This document shows positions 53,065-64,000 of a DNA stretch of 64,000 bases, in pieces (the first letter of the stretch is position 1; each line of letters begins with the position of its first letter). The DNA lies in the NCBI GenBank assembly GCA_029168955.1, contig JAPDOI010001380.1, positions 62,001-126,000 on the forward strand. The letters run 5' to 3'. A program made the translations under genes and the position numbers. The notes under the pieces were generated by a model. That model did no database searches. It saw nothing but the letters and a program-made list of their open reading frames with translations, and had not been told where the DNA came from. Source of the DNA: Aplectana chamaeleonis (taxonomy: Eukaryota; Nematoda; Chromadorea; Rhabditida; Cosmocercidae).

Positions 53065-55885
53065 TGAAATCATGCGACTAAGCGTTGAAGTACTGCGCAC
53101 TTGTTCTGAGGTTCTGCTAATTATCCCCGGCGTCCTGCGCTTCCCTTCTGAGGTACTTCACATTTTTGATGGAGTCTTGCCCACTCCCACTCGGGTCCTG
53201 CACACTTCTTATGACGCCTTGCAGACTTCCATAGAAGCCCTGCACGCTTCCCATGAAGTCCTGCGTACTCTCACTGAGGTCCTGCTCATTTTCTGTGACG
53301 TCCTGCACACTTCCACTATTGTTCTGCTTACTTTCTATGACGTCCTGCACACTTCCACTGATGTCCTGCACACTTCCAGTGACGTCCTGCACACTCACAC
53401 TGATGTCCCGCACGCTTTCTATGACGTCCTGCACAGTCTCACTGATGTCCTGCACACTTCCTGTGACGTCCTACGCACTCCCACTGATGTCCTGCACACT
53501 TTCTATGACGTCCTCCACAGTCCCAATAATGTCCAGTACACTTTCTATGACGTCCTGCAAAGTCCCACTGAAGTCCTGCACACCTCCTGTGACGTCCTGC
53601 GCACTCCCACTGATGTCCTGCACACTTTCTATGACGTCCTACACAGTCCCAATAATGTCCAGTACACTTTCTATGACGTCCTGCACAGTCCCACTGATGT
53701 CCTGCACACTTTCTATGACGTCCTGCACAGTCCCACTGATGTCCTTCACATTTCCTGTGACGTCCTGTACACTCCCACTGATGTCCTGTACACTTCCTGT
53801 GACGTCCTGCGCACTCCCACTGATGTCCTGCACACTTTCTATGACGTCCTACACAGTCCCAATAATGTCCTGTACTCTTTCTATGACGTCCTGCATAGTC
53901 CCAATAATGTCCAGTAAACTTTCTATGACGTCCTGCACAGTCCCACTGATGTCCTGCACACTTTATATGACGTCCTGCACACTCCCACTGATGTCCTGCA
54001 CACTTCCTGTGACGTCCTGCACAGTGTCACTGAAGTCCTGCACACTTCCTGTGACGTCCTGCACAGTCTCACTGAAGTCCTGCACACTTCCTGTGACGTC
54101 CTGCACAGTCTCACAGAAGTCCTGCACACTTCCTGTGACGTCCTGCGCACTCCCACTGACGTCCTGCACACTTCCTGTGATGTCCTGCACAGTCTCACTG
54201 AAGTCCTGCACACTTCCTGTGACGTCCTGCACAGTCTCACTGAAGTCCTGCACACTTCCTGTAACGTCCTGCACAGTCTCACTGAAGTCCTGCACACTTC
54301 CTGTGACGTCCTGCGCACTCCCACTGATGTCCTGTACACTTTCTATGACGTCCTGCGCACTCCCACTGATGTCCTGTACACTTTCTATGACGTCCTGCAC
54401 AGTCCCAATAATATCCAGTACACTTTATGTGACGTCCTGCACAGTCCCACTGATGTCCTGTACACTTTCTATGACGTCCTGCACAGTCCCACTGATGTCC
54501 TGCACACTTTCTATGACGTCCTGCACACTCCCACTGATGTCCTGCACACTTCCTGTGACGTCCTGCACACTCCCACTGATGTCCTGCACACTTTCTATGA
54601 CGTCCTCCACACTCCCACTGATGTCCTGCACACTTCCTGTGACGTCCTGCACACTCCCACTGATGTCCTGCACACTTCCTGTGACGTCCTGTACACTCCC
54701 ACTGATGTCCTGTACACTTCCTGTGACGTCCTGCGCACTCCCACTGATGTCCTGCACACTTTCTATGACGTCCTACACAGTCCCAATAATGTCCTGTACT
54801 CTTTCTATGACGTCCTGCATAGTCCCAATAATGTCCAGTACACTTTCTATGACGTCCTGCACAGTCCCACTGATGTCCTGCACACTTTCTATGACGTCCT
54901 GCACACTCCCACTGATGTCCTGCACACTTCCTGTGACGTCCTGCGCACTCCCACTGATGTTCTGCACACTTTATATGACGTCCTGCACACTCCCACTGAT
55001 GTCCTGCACACTTCCTGTGACGTCCTGCACAGTGTCACTGAAGTCCTGCACACTTCCTGTGACGTCCTGCACAGTCTCACTGAAGTCCTGCACACTTCCT
55101 GTGACGTCCTGCACAGTCTCACAGAAGTCCTGCACACTTCCTGTGACGTCCTGCGCACTCCCACTGACGTCCTGCACACTTCCTGTGACGTCCTGCACAG
55201 TCTCTCTGAAGTCCTGCACACTTCCTGTGACGTCCTGCACAGTCTCACTGAAGTCCTGCACACTTCCTGTAACGTCCTGCACAGTCTCACTGAAGTCCTG
55301 CACTCCCACTGATGTCCTGTACACTTTCTATGACGTCCTCCACAGTCCCACTGATGTCCTGTACACTTTCTATGACGTCCTGCACAGTCCCACTGATGTC
55401 CTGCACACTTCCTGTGACGTCCTGCACACTCCCACTGATGTCCTGCACACTTCCTGTGACGTCCTGCACAGTCCCACTGATGTCCTTCACATTTCCTGTG
55501 ACGTCCTGCACACTCCCACTGATGTCCTGCACACTTTCTATGACGTCCTGCACACTCCCACTGATGTCCTGCACACTTCCTGTGACGTCCTGCACACTCC
55601 CACTGATGTCCTGCACACTTCCTGTGACGTCCTGCGCACTCCCACTGATGTCCTGTACACTTTCTATGACGTCCTGCACACTCCCACTGATGTACTGCAC
55701 ACTTTTTATGACGTCCTGCACAGTCCCACTGATGTCCTGTACACTTTCTATGACGTCCTGCACAGTCCCACTGATGTCCTTCACATTTCCTGTGACGTCC
55801 TGCACAGTCCCACTGATGTCCTTCACATTTCCTGTGACGTCCTGCACACTCTGATGCCCTGCGCACTTTCCATGACGTCCTGCAC
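53065..55885. repeat. 42-bp minisatellite, GTCC family, more than 60 units
   Basis: The unit TGCACACTTCCTGTGACGTCC plus TGCACACTCCCACTGATGTCC again has two related 21-base halves; the first 200 bases are degenerate. Variants include CACAGTCTCACTGAAGTCC and CAATAATGTCC. It holds open frames of up to 882 codons on the plus strand and long ones on the minus strand, all products of the stop-free period. I do not call any of them a gene. Confidence 0.93.
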
Positions 55886-56159
55886 ACTCCGCAAACGATA
55901 GCAGTTTAGTACGGCTTCCCGTAAACTACTACTCAAGACCTGGCGCTTTGATTAGAGCCTTACACTTCTAGCGCTGGATGCCTGATAGAGGTTTCCATGA
56001 CCCATGGCTAAAAGTGCGCCCCACTGACAAACTCGGTGGTCCCGTGGCGCAGAATCGGAGAATCAGGCTGATTTTCTGGTAATCGAAATATGTCCTACTC
56101 ACCTGAACGTTGGTACCATTTCATAACAGTTCTGACCGGCCATTCCAAAGATCCGCGGG

Positions 56160-56171
56160 ACACACATACAC

Positions 56172-56262
<91 letters not shown>
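56160..56262. repeat. (CA)n microsatellite
   Basis: About 100 bases of almost uninterrupted CA dinucleotides with two TA interruptions at the left. It stands 19 bases before the outer TTAA element. Confidence 0.97.
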
Positions 56263-56280
56263 GGGACATAACTGCTTTAA

Positions 56281-57253
56281 AGGCAGTGTTCACGATGACT
56301 TTCGTCTCCGAGTTTTTCACATAAAACAATGAGTTGGCCTCCAAGTGTTACCCAAATTACGAAGAAACGGCGAGAAACGCACTTAAAGGCAGTGTTCACG
56401 ATGAAAAAAGTTTTCGAAATTCCACTAGGATTGGGTAGGGGAGGGACACTCTGTAACGTTAACGTCGAAAGAACGCATGAAAACGAGCCAGGAAGAGCCC
56501 CAAAAGAGCACGAAGTTGCAACTTCGAGCGCATTGAAAACCCCAAAAGCGCATCACACGCCCACCGACGTAAACAAATGAATGCTCGAGATCGTGAGATG
56601 AGCGATGATTTTCAATCATAAGCCCCGTTCTTCCCTTCATTCTCAGCTTCTCTCTTTGCTCAGATCAGCTCGCATAGATCGGCTGCAAAAGACGGAAGTT
56701 ACAAGCTTCGGACAACTCGTCCACCATGCTTCCCTAGCTCCATTTTTGAGGGACCATAACTCCGTTCCTAGAAGGTCCTGTACGATTTCAGAGACATCAT
56801 TGGAATCAGCATGGGGCCGTTTTCAGGATAGGCGGAGAAACAGAAAAACGATTTTCATCGTGAACACTGCCTTTAAACGTCTTATTTCAGTGACATTATT
56901 CTCTGGCCTGGACTAGTTGTCTGGTTGAATGAACATGTTCACGGTGGTTGTCACCGGTAAAAAATGGGACTAATCGAAAATGGAAGAATATTTTGGGCAA
57001 AACAGTATTAGTTAGGGCCCGAAGGAAAGAACGGAGCAACACAGAATGGAGAATTTCAAAAGACGGGTCCACAAAAGTTTCATTGTCACAACGAACAGTT
57101 TCATTGATACTTAAGAGGCGGGCTGATACTTGAGGATTTCGTGCCCTTCTGGTGCGTTTTTCTCGGTTTCTTCGTCATTTCAGTTCTACTCGGGGGCCAA
57201 ACAATCGATTTAGCGATTAATCTCAAAATCGAAGATTATCGTGAACACTGCCT
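56281..57253. mobile_element. TTAA-flanked miniature element, AGGCAGTG family, outer copy
   Basis: TTAA at 56277-56280 and 57254-57257, with ends AGGCAGTGTTCACGATGA and TTATCGTGAACACTGCCT. Removing the inner insertion leaves about 480 bases, the usual size of the family. Confidence 0.85.
56387..56873. mobile_element. TTAA-flanked miniature element, AGGCAGTG family, inserted in the outer copy
   Basis: TTAA at 56383-56386 and 56874-56877, with ends AGGCAGTGTTCACGATGA and TCATCGTGAACACTGCCT exact over 18 bases. The interior shares GATCGTGAGATGAGCGATGA, CATAACTCCGTTCC and ATCATTGGAATCAGCAT with 62820-63308. Confidence 0.9.
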
Positions 57254-57259
57254 TTAAGT

Positions 57260-58110
57260 ATAAGGATAATGGTTCTTATAGTTTCCAAACCCCGAAATTT
57301 CGAAAAAAAATCCACTCATCCTACTATGCAATTGACGACCCAACGCTATTAGAAAATGAAGATGGTAACAGATAATAAGGAAACCCAAAAAATAATGGAA
57401 AATTGAGGTTAAGATAAAACAAATTCTTCTATGATCAATGAGGAAATTGTAACTTTGAAAGAGTGAAAGTAATATATAGAAACTCATTCAATAGGTTTTT
57501 TTCCTTTTATTTCATTAAATACACTTTGGAAAGGCGATTTTCAAACATTTGAAGAAGAAGAGCAGAATATTCAAGAGAGCATATTCATAGAAGTCAAAAA
57601 CCAAACTAATGAACAACATACGCCCTATCTCGTATCAAAGTTCACTTTGTTCATTCATGTGTGCGGAGCTAGGGTACAGACAACGAGAGTGGGTGAAGAA
57701 GAAGATAACAGTATGCGCGCCAACCTTTCGCACTAGGAAAGAGCATAACATGTTAAATAGGTGCGTGTCAAATAGAAAAATATTGACTAATTATTTAATT
57801 ATTTATTACGCTTAAATGAACGCGCCGATACAAATACAAACATCGATTAATGAGAACAAATCCATGAAGAATGCAATGCAAAAAAAAATGAAAACCAGGA
57901 AAACAATTCGGTATCTAAGGAAAGAATCGCTGTAAAAGAGGGAAAAACTGAGAGATCCAAGAAATCCACCAGCAATGGTCAAGATTGGGAATAACTACTT
58001 ATAATTAGTATAGGCCGTGTTCAAAGTGCATACCAACTAACTATATGTAAGTATGATCAGTGTTGTATTCTTGTTTTCCTTATACCTCCTTTTAATGACA
58101 ATGTTTCCAC
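57260..58110. other. AT-rich intergenic DNA
   Basis: No exon or RNA gene identified. A-rich and T-rich runs are common. Confidence 0.35.
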
Positions 58111-58116
58111 GTCAAT

Positions 58117-58117
58117 A

Positions 58118-58160
<43 letters not shown>
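58117..58160. repeat. (TAA)n microsatellite
   Basis: About 14 uninterrupted AAT/TAA triplets. Confidence 0.97.
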
Positions 58161-58162
<2 letters not shown>

Positions 58163-58186
58163 TGAGATGAATGAACGATGAGTTAA

Positions 58187-58623
58187 AGGCAGTGTTCACA
58201 ATAGATTTCACTTCCAATATCTCCACGGTTTAAGGAAGGTATGGTGTCATGTATAGCAAGGCATGCTTTAAAAAGACCCGAAAACCGTGTTTTTGAGCCA
58301 AAATAGGTCCTCCCTTGTTTATGTTGATTTTGAGGAATTTACCGCTATAAAGGATGATGCCTATCAGTGCAATCAGGCGACCAGCTCACTTATCAGCCCT
58401 TCCTTGACTTGATCATACTTGTAATCTGAGTCTTCATTTGTTCATATCGAGAAGGCGGAAATGGGGCACGGGGCGCTTCTGGTACTCCAAAGCGCTTCTT
58501 TACAGCCGTTTTTTGCCACTCCTGGCTCGTTTTCTACAGTTCTTTCGACACTGGGAGCCTAGAATCCTTCTCGCCTATCATTTCACTGTGGGAAGTCAAT
58601 GATTATCATCGTTAAGGCTGCCT
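58187..58623. mobile_element. TTAA-flanked miniature element, AGGCAGTG family, copy 3
   Basis: TTAA at 58183-58186 and 58624-58627, left end AGGCAGTGTTCACAATAG, right end ATCATCGTTAAGGCTGCCT (decayed). The interior has CGAGAAGGCGGAAATGGGGC and TCCTGGCTCGTTTTCTACAG. Confidence 0.8.
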
Positions 58624-58629
58624 TTAATT

Positions 58630-59690
58630 TTTATTCGATTATATTTAAATAATGAAACCCACAAACTCAAAACATAGAAGAAAGGCACATGACGTGCAAA
58701 AAATGTTGCAGAGGTGCACAAGACTTCATCCAAAGCAAATCTGGGCAATGCGGGTCAAGAGCGACTAATAATGGCATTCAGAATCTCCTTCTAGGCGTCC
58801 ACCGATCAGCTATGGTTAATGCCCGGCTAATGAAATGCGCACGCCATCGGGACTTCCTCGTCAATATATCCAGCTGAGGTGGGAATCAATAGCCTCCGAA
58901 AAACCCCTCCTGCCACGCTGGAAAACACTCTAAGGTAACCTTGTTGTCGTTTTCAGCTTAATTTTTTTTTGCAAACAATGGAACAATCTTCATGTTGGGA
59001 CGGAAAAAAGCAAAACCAGAAAAGTGATGGTCAGAAAGGAATAGCAATATCCCACCCCAGAAAGGCAGCCCGACAGCTGGGATAAGGGTCAGAATCAATA
59101 GGCTGATGAACTCTACGACAACTCGAGAAGAGTTTATAGAAGAACACGTCATTGTAAGGAATCGCTTGGCAACCTGCCAAAGATGTCCGCACCGCGATCA
59201 ATATGCGATGAGACAGCATTGGCTGAGACAACAATGTCGGGAAGGCAGTGCCAGCAAGAGGAGGCTAAATGTTCGCGAATACTCCCACGTTCCCCCGGAA
59301 GCACATTCTAATTGATTGGGTGGCCGCCAGGGACGTTGGCAGATTGCCAAAACAAGCGCCCAGCCATTTATCCGTTGCCGATTCGGGATGCTCGCTCACA
59401 TCCGCAGGGAAGCTCGTTACAGCCGACTTCCAGCTCCTTAGAACTCACCTTCCACACTTTCAAAATATAGGCTATCGTCTGTATGCGAAGCGGTCCTTTC
59501 TCCATTTCTACCATTGTGTTTTCTCAAAAACAACCGCTCGACTTTTATGATGAAGCTATCATAGCACCGTTGCGACTTCCCCCATCCAAGTGTTGACGAT
59601 ACCTTCAGAGAATCCCGCAAGAAAGAATCCGGAATCCAGCCCTCGCCTGTTTTGTTTGTTTGGTGTAATAGAATTTGCAATGTCGAAAAT
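58630..59690. other. Intergenic DNA with a repeat shared with 63.8 kb
   Basis: The segment 59497-59590 (CTACCATTGTGTTTTCTC, AACAACCGCTCG, CATCATAGCA-like words, CCCATCCA) returns in the same orientation at 63815-63915. An open frame at 58689-58877 with several cysteines (TCKKCCRG, QCGSRATNNG) might be a decayed exon, but no splice sites support it. Confidence 0.4.
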
Positions 59691-59705
59691 GGTTTTGCGC
59701 CTTAA

Positions 59706-60102
59706 AGGCATCGTACCGTCAGTCATCTGGCACAACTTGCTGTCAGCCATCATATAAGTAAATTTTCAAAATTTGATACAGTGCAAATGAAGGGAAGTTG
59801 ATGGAATATACCAAACGATTATGTGAAGAATGACTTTTCTACACACGTCGATTAGCCTTTCCTACTCAACAAATCACTTGAAAGAAAGATAAACTTCACT
59901 TGATCGTGAGATCGTCGGTCAAAACAGCTATCTCTAACGATCGACTCTTCCTTTGTCAAAAGTCGATTGAGATATTTTGGGTCTAAGAAAGGGGTTATCA
60001 GCGGATTTTTCGCGGTTTTTTCAACGTAGCTGTTATATAGGGAACTACAGCTCTCATTATATATGGAAAACTCAAAAACGAAATCCATTGTGAACGATGC
60101 CT
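59706..60102. mobile_element. TTAA-type miniature element, AGGCATCGT end
   Basis: The left flank TTAA and end AGGCATCGTACCG, and the right end TGTGAACGATGCCT followed by TTCA, an altered TTAA. A further element-like start (AGGCAGCGTGCGCGC) follows directly at 60107, so two copies abut. Confidence 0.6.
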
Positions 60103-60319
60103 TTCAAGGCAGCGTGCGCGCAAAACACAACCGATTTTCTACTGTTTTGCGTAAGTAGGCTTACGAGATTACGAAATATAGCAGAAAGGCCACACGAACC
60201 TCCCAAATCCCGGTTAGAAACACCTTCAAAATTTATGGAGCATTCAACTTCTCGCCCCTTGCGTCTATCCTGTTGTGCCTTGTGCAATACACAAACCAAG
60301 GAAATCTGAACGTCTGGAA

Positions 60320-60504
60320 TGGGTGGTGGTCATCGTGTATCAACTTCCCTGAGGAGGCGGGAGAAACGGGGGAGGAGCGAGGTTCCTAATTGGACGCAAC
60401 AGCCGGGGGCCGGGGCTAGCCCGTGTTGCGTCCAATCAGGAGCCTCGCTCCTCCCCTGTTTCTCCCGCCTCCTCAGGGGTGTTGATACATGATGGCCACC
60501 ACCC
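60320..60504. repeat. Foldback with about 90-bp GC-rich arms
   Basis: The left arm holds GGGTGGTGGTCATCGTGTAT, GAGGAGGCGGGAGAAACGGG and GGAGCGAGGTTCC; the right arm returns these inverted (TTTCTCCCGCCTCCTC, ATACATGATGGCCACCACCC). The centre is GGGGGCCGGGGCTAGCCC. The arms are about 90% alike by eye. Confidence 0.8.
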
Positions 60505-60519
60505 ATCTGGAATGATTTT

Positions 60520-62810
60520 GAGCCCTAGGCATCTTGAACAAGCTAATAATTTTTATCTGTCTGATTTGAAGAGCCCCCTGAAAATATGATGCTTCCAATG
60601 CACATGCTTGAATGCAGGGATCTATCGAATCGAACAAGTTTCAATTTTGAATGGCGTAAAATCGTCTTCGCGCTTCTGTTCCTCGTGCTAGATGACCGAC
60701 CCAACCCACTCAGATTCCAAGGGGACTTGTCGACTACTACACGACTACTCCCCGACCAACATCGCCCCGAGTCCCCCTGAAATCGACGTTTAAGTCCCCT
60801 CATTATGGAACTTAAGTGAGGAGAGATGGAACAGTGAGGGAATTGTGGAACCAGCAAAATTTCGGAGCGCAGCGGATATGGAACCTTGTGGAACACATCG
60901 GGGATCCCGCTGCCGAATCGCGGGATAAACGTTGACCAAATAACCGCCTGAGGCCTTTATGAACAGTCATTAGCCTCGGTACCGCCCAACCCTGCACTAT
61001 TAGCCCCGCGGCCTTGCGGTATTAAGCTAGGTTTGAGTATGAGACACCCTAGTAGCGCTTCTTCAAATTTACTACTCACGACAGTTAATCAACAACTCGT
61101 TTATCAACAAATGTAACAGGCTCTTTAAAGATACTCCTCTCACAATAACATCACTTCAGATCAAAAATGGAGACTCACTACAATAGCTATGGCAATGTAT
61201 GGCTAATATGGCAATGATAATATTACATGTCTATGAGACCGGTTAATGAGATATATGACCAGAATGAGATCCACAATAACAAGATGAAGTCCAAGACCAA
61301 AGAATAGAAAGACAGCATAAAAAATCGTGATCGGCACAACCGTGGGAAAAAATTGCAATCAGGCGACGCCAGCTTCACTCCTCGCCCGAAAAAGCGTCCT
61401 CAGCAGCCTGGCTCGAGCCTTCGTTCCCCATCCTTTTGCGTTTCTGAAATTTTTGATTTAAAGTTGCTTTTCAGAGGAAAAAAGCGAGTTAGGCACCTAC
61501 CGGTCTGGCAACCAGCTGCTCCCCTTTCACGTGGTACTGTCTCACTTCCGCCCTGAAGAAATACACGAGATTGTATCAACGTTATGGAAGTGGGTTTATT
61601 TTGGGTAACAAATTGTATGAATTACAGAGAAATTAACATGAATGGCACACACCTCCAATTCTCTGAACATATAGAAGTTCTGTATAGCTTGCTCTGGATC
61701 GATCTCCCCTCACCTCCGAATCCAACAAAGGGATCCTCTCCATATCGACGGAACAGGCTGGAAATACTAAATTGCTACGCTCCCAAATGAGTCGCAGATT
61801 GCTCCCTACCCGCCTGAAAAGGGAAAAATACACAGCGTAAGGGGCGTCTGGAAAAACGGATTGTTTTGTTGAATTGTCTTGGGTATCCATATTAAAAAGG
61901 CGCTGTATTCTACCCCAAGCTACTTGTTCTAAGGTGTTCTATGCTCAAAACGAGAGATGTTTGTAATTTTTGCACGTTGCAAAACGCGCACTGGTGTCTC
62001 GAAAATCTGTAAGCGGACCTCATAATCGTGTTCAGCGTAAAAAATAACCCCCCTTGACAATGTTTGGGCCGATTTTTGACTGATTGGATTTGCAATATTC
62101 TCTTGTGATAGCTACACAAAAACTGGGAGGAAAACATCAAAATGCACAGAAAATAAAGAAAACCCACAAAAGAATGAAAAAAAGGAAAAAGAATGGAGAA
62201 AAACAGCTTCAAATGCAGCTGCGCGTCGATGAAATTTTCAAATTTCACTTTCCCGCGCGGGCGTTGCCTGACTCGTAAACACTATGCATTAAGTCCCCCT
62301 GGACGTTGATCGATGAAAGAAGTGTGCACACAATATCCTCACTCCGATGCAGTATTCCACATGTGCCAGATATTGAACACTGGGCGGAACAAGCACCGCC
62401 TTGTGCTCTAAGTCCCCCTGGAATCTGAGAGAGCCTTCCTCACTCACAGTGCAGCTTTCGCGGGGTTATTGTATTATGAATACGTAATACTGTGGTCTCA
62501 AGCTTCGTCATCTGGGGGTTCCAACATTGGATTGAGTAGAAAAAACTAAATTTGCTTTTCTGCTCGGAACGCAGCCTTTAATGGCAGTGCTAGGATTAAA
62601 CTCGTAATCTTCACTGTTTTTGCGCAAGTAAGTCACCTACATACATGTAGAGGATAATAGCGAAAAGGTCCCTCAAAAACCTCAATTTCCGGAGAAAAAA
62701 CTGTAAAAAAGCCCATAAAACATTATGTTTCCACCCCTACGTCAATTTCGGTATGTTTGGTGCAGAACGATAATGACAGATGGCACTGGTTTTGTGCTAT
62801 AAACTTCTTA
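60520..62810. other. Intergenic DNA, little recognised
   Basis: TTTAATGGCAGTGCTAGG at 62577 looks like a decayed AGGCAGTG-family left end, with GCGCAAGTAAG as at 60140. TAAGTCCCCCTGGA recurs at 62290 and 62408 and relates to GAGTCCCCCTGAAATCG at 60770. No gene called. Confidence 0.4.
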
Positions 62811-62819
62811 GGTAGGTAA

Positions 62820-63308
62820 AGGGACGTTCACGATGATCATCCTCTAAGAGTTTTCACAATGAAATGATAGGCGAGAAGGTTCCTAGGCTGCCGGTGTCGA
62901 AAGAACGGTAGAAAACGAGCCAGGAGTGGCAAAATAACGGCTGCAAACAAGCGTTTGGCTGTTCCAGAACTGCCTCGTGCTCCAAGCTCGCCCCCTCGAT
63001 GCGAACAAATGAACACTTGAGATCGTGAGATGAGCGATGATTTCCCATCAAGAGCCCCGTTCCTCCCTTCGTTCTCAACTTCTCCCTTTACTCAGGTCAG
63101 CTCGCACACATCGGGTGCAAACGACGGGAGGTATGTACACGTCTCGGACAACTCGTCCACAATGCTTCCCTAGCTCAATTTTTGAGGGGCCATAACTCCG
63201 TTTCCAGGGGGTATTGTACGATTCCAGAGACATCATTGAAATCAGCATAAGACCGTTTTCAAGATGGGCGGAAAAACAGAAAAACGATTTTTATCGTGAA
63301 CACTGCCT
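62820..63308. mobile_element. TTAA-type miniature element, AGGCAGTG family, copy 4 (decayed ends)
   Basis: The left end AGGGACGTTCACGATGATC after GTAA and the right end TTATCGTGAACACTGCCT before TTAG, so the flanks are one-base variants of TTAA. The interior aligns with 56387-56873 throughout. Confidence 0.78.
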
Positions 63309-63548
63309 TTAGGTGACTTCCTTTCCTGCTTTCTCGGATTAATTTCATACCCGAATTAATCATAGAGCACGGAATGCTTGGTACCCTACATAATAGCCGT
63401 GTTCACGAAGAACGCGAATACCGACTCCTTATGCTAGAATAGGGCCACCCTCGCTACCGCCGACATCTGAGCGTGGAACAGTTGCCCGCTATGTGGAAAT
63501 GATACCTATCGATGCAATCAAAGGTTGTAAATCATTCGATAGCACTTA

Positions 63549-63737
63549 CACCTCATTCATACTTTTGCGATAGCGGCAAATGCCGCGGATTATCAGAAGA
63601 AAAATGAGAATTTAGATGTCTGATACCATTATCAGACACCTGATTTCACATTTTAGAGCAGTATCAGACATCTGATTTCTTATTTTTCCACTGATAATTG
63701 CGGCATTTGCCGCTATCGCAAAAGTATAAATGAGGTG
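63549..63737. mobile_element. TTA-flanked miniature foldback element
   Basis: The ends CACCTCATTCATACTTTTGC and GCAAAAGTATAAATGAGGTG continue as inverts through GATAGCGGCAAATGCCGC, with TTA at 63546-63548 and 63738-63740. The centre has TATCAGACATCTGAT sub-palindromes. PIF/Harbinger-like by target duplication only. Confidence 0.82.
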
Positions 63738-63744
63738 TTATGGT

Positions 63745-64000
63745 TTTTATCTTTTCTCCAGAAAGCCGCGTTGTAGCTAATATCTCGCTATCTTGGGAGC
63801 GGAGCGGTTGTTTCTCCACTGCTACCATTGTGTTTTCTCGAAAACAACCGCTCGGCTTCATGATAAAGCCATCATAGCAGCGTCGCGGCTTCCTCCCATC
63901 CAGTTATCGACGATACTTTTTTGATTACTAATTGTTATAAAAATCTCGAGTTTTCACACCGAGGATTTTCGGGGGCAGAAGGCGTCTTGGGGACTTCAGT
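63745..64000. other. Dispersed repeat, second copy, running to the window edge
   Basis: The words CTACCATTGTGTTTTCTCG, AAAACAACCGCTCGGC, CATCATAGCAGCG and CCCATCCAG match 59497-59590 in the same order. No gene. Confidence 0.45.

Noticed and set aside
53253..55901. 882-codon open frame with repeated Met-Ser-Cys-Thr-Leu pattern
   Set aside because: It lies entirely in a 42-bp stop-free minisatellite; other frames and the other strand are also open, so it carries no evidence of selection for coding.
56090..56332. Open frame across the CA repeat (poly His-Thr)
   Set aside because: Dinucleotide repeats give open alternating-residue frames by chance; the reverse strand is open too as Cys-Val.
58689..58877. 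Cys-containing frame as a small zinc-binding protein
   Set aside because: Single short frame with no acceptor, donor or neighbouring exon. The cysteines do not form a recognisable spacing pattern.

Overview
The window is eukaryotic and most like a nematode. There are no compact bacterial genes or operons. The best gene is split into short exons with gt donors and TTTCAG/TTTTAG-type acceptors, and two candidate genes have an acceptor only a few bases to tens of bases upstream of their first ATG, as expected for spliced-leader trans-splicing. Low gene density and introns of up to 11.6 kb packed with small transposons fit a repeat-rich rhabditid or strongylid better than compact Caenorhabditis. 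The species cannot be told from sequence alone.

Left third (2.1-19.6 kb, minus strand): one glutamine/proline/methionine-rich gene, traced through eleven exons of about 600 codons, probably a nuclear co-regulator. It starts near 19574 and its last visible exon ends in a donor at 2083, so it runs on leftwards. Two exons (17268-17568 and 2649-2800) break frame and one splice phase implies an unseen exon. Three weaker coding candidates lie on the plus strand (31.2-32.3, 39.3-39.5 and 48.6-48.8 kb).

The rest is a mosaic of mobile and repetitive DNA. (1) CAGGG-ended hAT-like elements, three with perfect 8-bp target duplications. (2) TTAA-flanked 400-500-bp miniature elements with AGGCAGTG, AGGCACAG or AGGCATCG ends, including one inserted inside another. 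(3) TTA/TWA-flanked, PIF/Harbinger-like miniature elements. (4) Long foldback repeats. (5) Minisatellites with a 42-bp period, in two sequence families spread over ten places and reaching 2.8 kb. (6) A 146-bp satellite grown from the end of a miniature element. (7) Clusters of short GC-rich motifs. The longest open reading frames (23.2-25.3 and 53.3-55.9 kb) are by-products of the 42-bp period and are not genes.

One observation bears on quality: a near-identical 294/295-bp inverted pair at 22 kb differs only by short-run indels and not at all by substitution. If those are read errors, the same kind of error may explain the broken frames in the main gene. I found no rRNA, no CRISPR array, no reverse transcriptase and no intact transposase, and no previously unknown enzymatic system.
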